Source: Letharia columbiana (Eukaryota > Ascomycota > Lecanoromycetes > Lecanorales > Parmeliaceae). Taken from it: DNA of 64,000 nucleotides. The first letter of the stretch is position 1, and the number at the start of each line of letters is the position of its first letter. The position numbers and the translations under genes are program-made. The notes beneath the pieces are model-generated. The model was not told the DNA's origin. It saw only the letters and a program-made list of their open reading frames with translations, and did no database searches. The stretch covers positions 248,001 through 312,000 of the forward strand of contig NW_023501093.1 of NCBI RefSeq assembly GCF_014066305.1, given 5' to 3'. Shown here piece by piece: positions 62,040 through 64,000 of this stretch.

Positions 62040-62580
62040 AGGGTATTATTATAGCGCTCTATATTAACGATATCTTAATTATTAATCTTAATAAAGTTAA
62101 GATTTAGCGGATTAAGAAGAAACTTAACGCGAAGTTTTATATATCGAATTTAAAATTATATATCTACTACTTAAGTATAACTATTAAAAGAAATTATTAT
62201 AATAATATTTTTCCTCTAAAATAAGAGACTTATATTATTTAATTTTTAAACTATTTTAATTATTAAAATCTTACTCTAATATCGATATCTCTTAAAATTA
62301 GTTATAAACTAGCTTTCGCCGAAGAGGGCTATATCGCCTTAAAGAAATTATAAAAAAATTATTAATCCGCGGTGAGATCTCTTATATATATTATACTCGA
62401 TATCTATTCTAATATCGTCTATACGATATTATTAATAAATCGCTACTTAGTTAATTTAACTTTAATATATTAAAATATAATTATTTAAATCTTTCGATAT
62501 CTAAAAGATATAATATATTACGAACTCGTATATAAAGGCTCTCTTTAAGAGCTTATTGATTATATTAATTTTAATTAAGT
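62040..62580 (+). pseudogene. Copia reverse transcriptase (C-terminal part)
   Basis: ALYINDILIINL at 62054-62089 is the Copia YVDDI box with its first Asp changed to Asn. It is followed by IKKKLNAKFYISNLKLYIYYL (KxxLxxxFxMxDLGxLxYFLG in intact elements), then at about 62340-62470 by SLIYIILDIYSNIVYTI, corresponding to SLxYLxxxTRPDIxYAV. Confidence 0.8.
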
Positions 62581-62945
62581 TAATAATATAATTTGAAAGT
62601 CTATATCTAGCTATCTCTTTAATATAGAAAGTAATATAATTAATTAATTATCTAAGCGTTAAGTTATTATAATATTATTTACTTATAAAATAGAGTATAT
62701 TAATTAGATATAGATTATTAAGAAAGCGATCTAATTAAAGAATCTACTTAATTAATTTCTTTATCTCGATAATATAGACTTTAAAGCTATTATTATTTTT
62801 AATAATAATTAAAGCGTAATTACTCTCGTAAAGAATACTTAGTTTTATACTCGTATTAAGTATATTAATATTACTTATTATTTTATATAGAAAAAAGTTA
62901 ATAATAGTACTATAAATATATAATATATTTCTATTAATAAATAAA

Positions 62946-63050
62946 TGGCTGATAGACTTACTAAGGCCCTTTATCTGAATAAATTCGTTACTTTTTAAGA
63001 CGCTCTTAGAGTAAAAGCTATATCTACTTACCCCTTAGATAATTACTAAT
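62946..63050 (+). pseudogene. Copia pol C-terminus
   Basis: MADRLTKALYLNKFVTF*DALRV, the Copia RNase H end (ADxLTKALxxxKFxxF), with TAA where CAA is expected, ending at a TAA at about 63048. Confidence 0.8.
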
Positions 63051-64000
63051 CTTACTACTATCTTAGTATAATCTTATTTTATAGAGAAGCTATTCTACTA
63101 TATCTATATCTAGATTTAAAGAAGCCGCCTATTATCGCTTACTTTAGAAAAGTTATTTTATTAATTTCCACACTATGAGTAATCTATCTAAGTCGTTTAT
63201 CGAGCCGCTATATTAGGCTTAATACTCTACGAACTCGCTATTTTATATTAGAATAGCTATTTCTTCAGCGCTACTACCGCTATCGCTATCAAACTCTTAA
63301 GACTCTTTTAAGAGACCTATATCTATTCGTCACTAATGCCTTCGAGTATTATATCTCCAAATTATCGCTACCATAGCCATTATTATTAAGGATTAATCAC
63401 CTAAAACGGCCTCTGTAGAAGCCTTATAGCCGGCGATATATAGCTAGAAGGATTTCTTTCAATTATTTTATTTAGTTATTCTCACAAATATCCTCCGGCC
63501 TCGAATCGATCGATTTTTAGTATACACTAGATGGCCTAGAAATAAAATTTCTAAAAAACCGCTTTTTAACAAAAAGTGGAATTTCGATCGAATTTTAGTA
63601 GGGGCCTAGTCTGATATAGTCGTTTTTAGATTTCGACTTTTTACTTTACCTACTCTATTTTAGATATCGCGAACTTTAAATCTCGCGTTTTTCAATTTCG
63701 TTTATATAAGAGAGGGAGTAGGGGTATAGGAGGTATAAGGGGTATACTTTTACGCTAGCTACCCGGCACTAACTCACCTTAACTATTCGATATTAATTTT
63801 ACTTCTACTACTCGATATTAACTTACTCTAATTATTTAACTTAAATTTCACTTTAATTACTTAACACTAACTTACTTCGATAACTCGATGAAAATCGATA
63901 AGTTATTTCACCTTATCTACTCGATTTTAAACTCGTTAGTATTAAACTTCGTATTTACTAAATTTCGCTTATAAAAGAATACATGCGAAGAGGAATATTA
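63051..64000. other. Right end of window, repeat DNA
   Basis: Less AT-biased from about 63060 to 63760, without recognised coding. From about 63752 to 63885 imperfect tandem units of about 25 bases resemble ACTCGATATTAACTTACTCT. Could be the start of another element continuing outside the window. Confidence 0.45.

Larger units (their letters stand above)
56319..63050 (+). mobile_element. Ty1/Copia LTR retrotransposon, RIP-inactivated, 3' LTR not found
   Basis: Plus-strand Copia. A probable 5' LTR (56319..56467, TGTTGAAATTCGG to TTTTATA) is followed by AGTTATAAGTCT, a mutated form of the half-tRNA-iMet primer site GGTTATGAGCCC. The reverse transcriptase box is at 62054-62089 and the C-terminus of pol at 62946-63050. 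A Tc1-like element (57570..58245) is inserted in the gag region. No second LTR was seen downstream, so the element is truncated at its 3' side or that LTR is beyond recognition. Confidence 0.75.

Noticed and set aside
31261..64000. CRISPR-like or centromeric array
   Set aside because: The direct repeats found are LTRs, tandem units within elements, or simple AT repeats; spacing and context are those of nested transposons. Centromere identity cannot be judged from sequence alone.

Overview
The window is nuclear DNA of a filamentous ascomycete (Pezizomycotina). Genes carry many 50-100 bp spliceosomal introns with fungal branch points (CTAAC/CTGAC), the proteins include Pezizomycotina-type families, and the transposons show repeat-induced point mutation (RIP: CpA to TpA, so Gln/Trp codons become stops). 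No species can be named from the sequence alone. All intron calls below are by eye from splice motifs and reading-frame continuity.

The window has two halves of different composition. From 1 to about 31.2 kb it is gene-bearing with ordinary base composition. In order: the 5' part of an MFS sugar transporter (-), a Chs7-like chitin synthase export chaperone (+), a homoserine-kinase-like fragment followed by an unrecognised multi-exon gene (+), a broken FluG/DUF3435 recombinase-like gene (-), a dead Tc1/mariner transposase (-), an 18-bp minisatellite, TFIIH subunit SSL1 (+), ARS-binding protein ABP2-like (-), NatC subunit MAK10 (-), complex III core protein QCR2 (-) divergent from RNA polymerase III subunit RPC82 (+), two non-autonomous DNA transposons (hAT-like with an 8-bp target duplication; Harbinger-like MITE with TAA duplication), and a peroxisomal PMP47-type carrier (+). 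The intact genes are unrelated housekeeping genes, not a pathway cluster. The one clear regulatory feature is a set of four CCAAT boxes, two in a perfect 22-bp palindrome, in the 301-bp divergent QCR2/RPC82 promoter.

From about 31.2 kb to the end the DNA is extremely AT-rich and no intact gene is visible. It is a nest of RIP-degraded mobile elements, whose ends can often still be set from target-site duplications (TSDs): two copies of a roughly 1-kb LTR miniature (TSDs ATTTA and ATATT) with a half-tRNA-iMet-type primer site, a 7.4-kb Gypsy element with two 164-bp LTRs (TSD ATAAT) and pol on the minus strand, a 10.35-kb Helitron-like insertion whose empty site is preserved in a paralogous repeat copy at 34 kb, a LINE within that Helitron, a Copia element with one recognisable LTR, a Tc1-like 676-bp element inside the Copia, and a little-mutated 194-bp MITE. 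The sharp change of composition at 31.2 kb is the main architectural signal.
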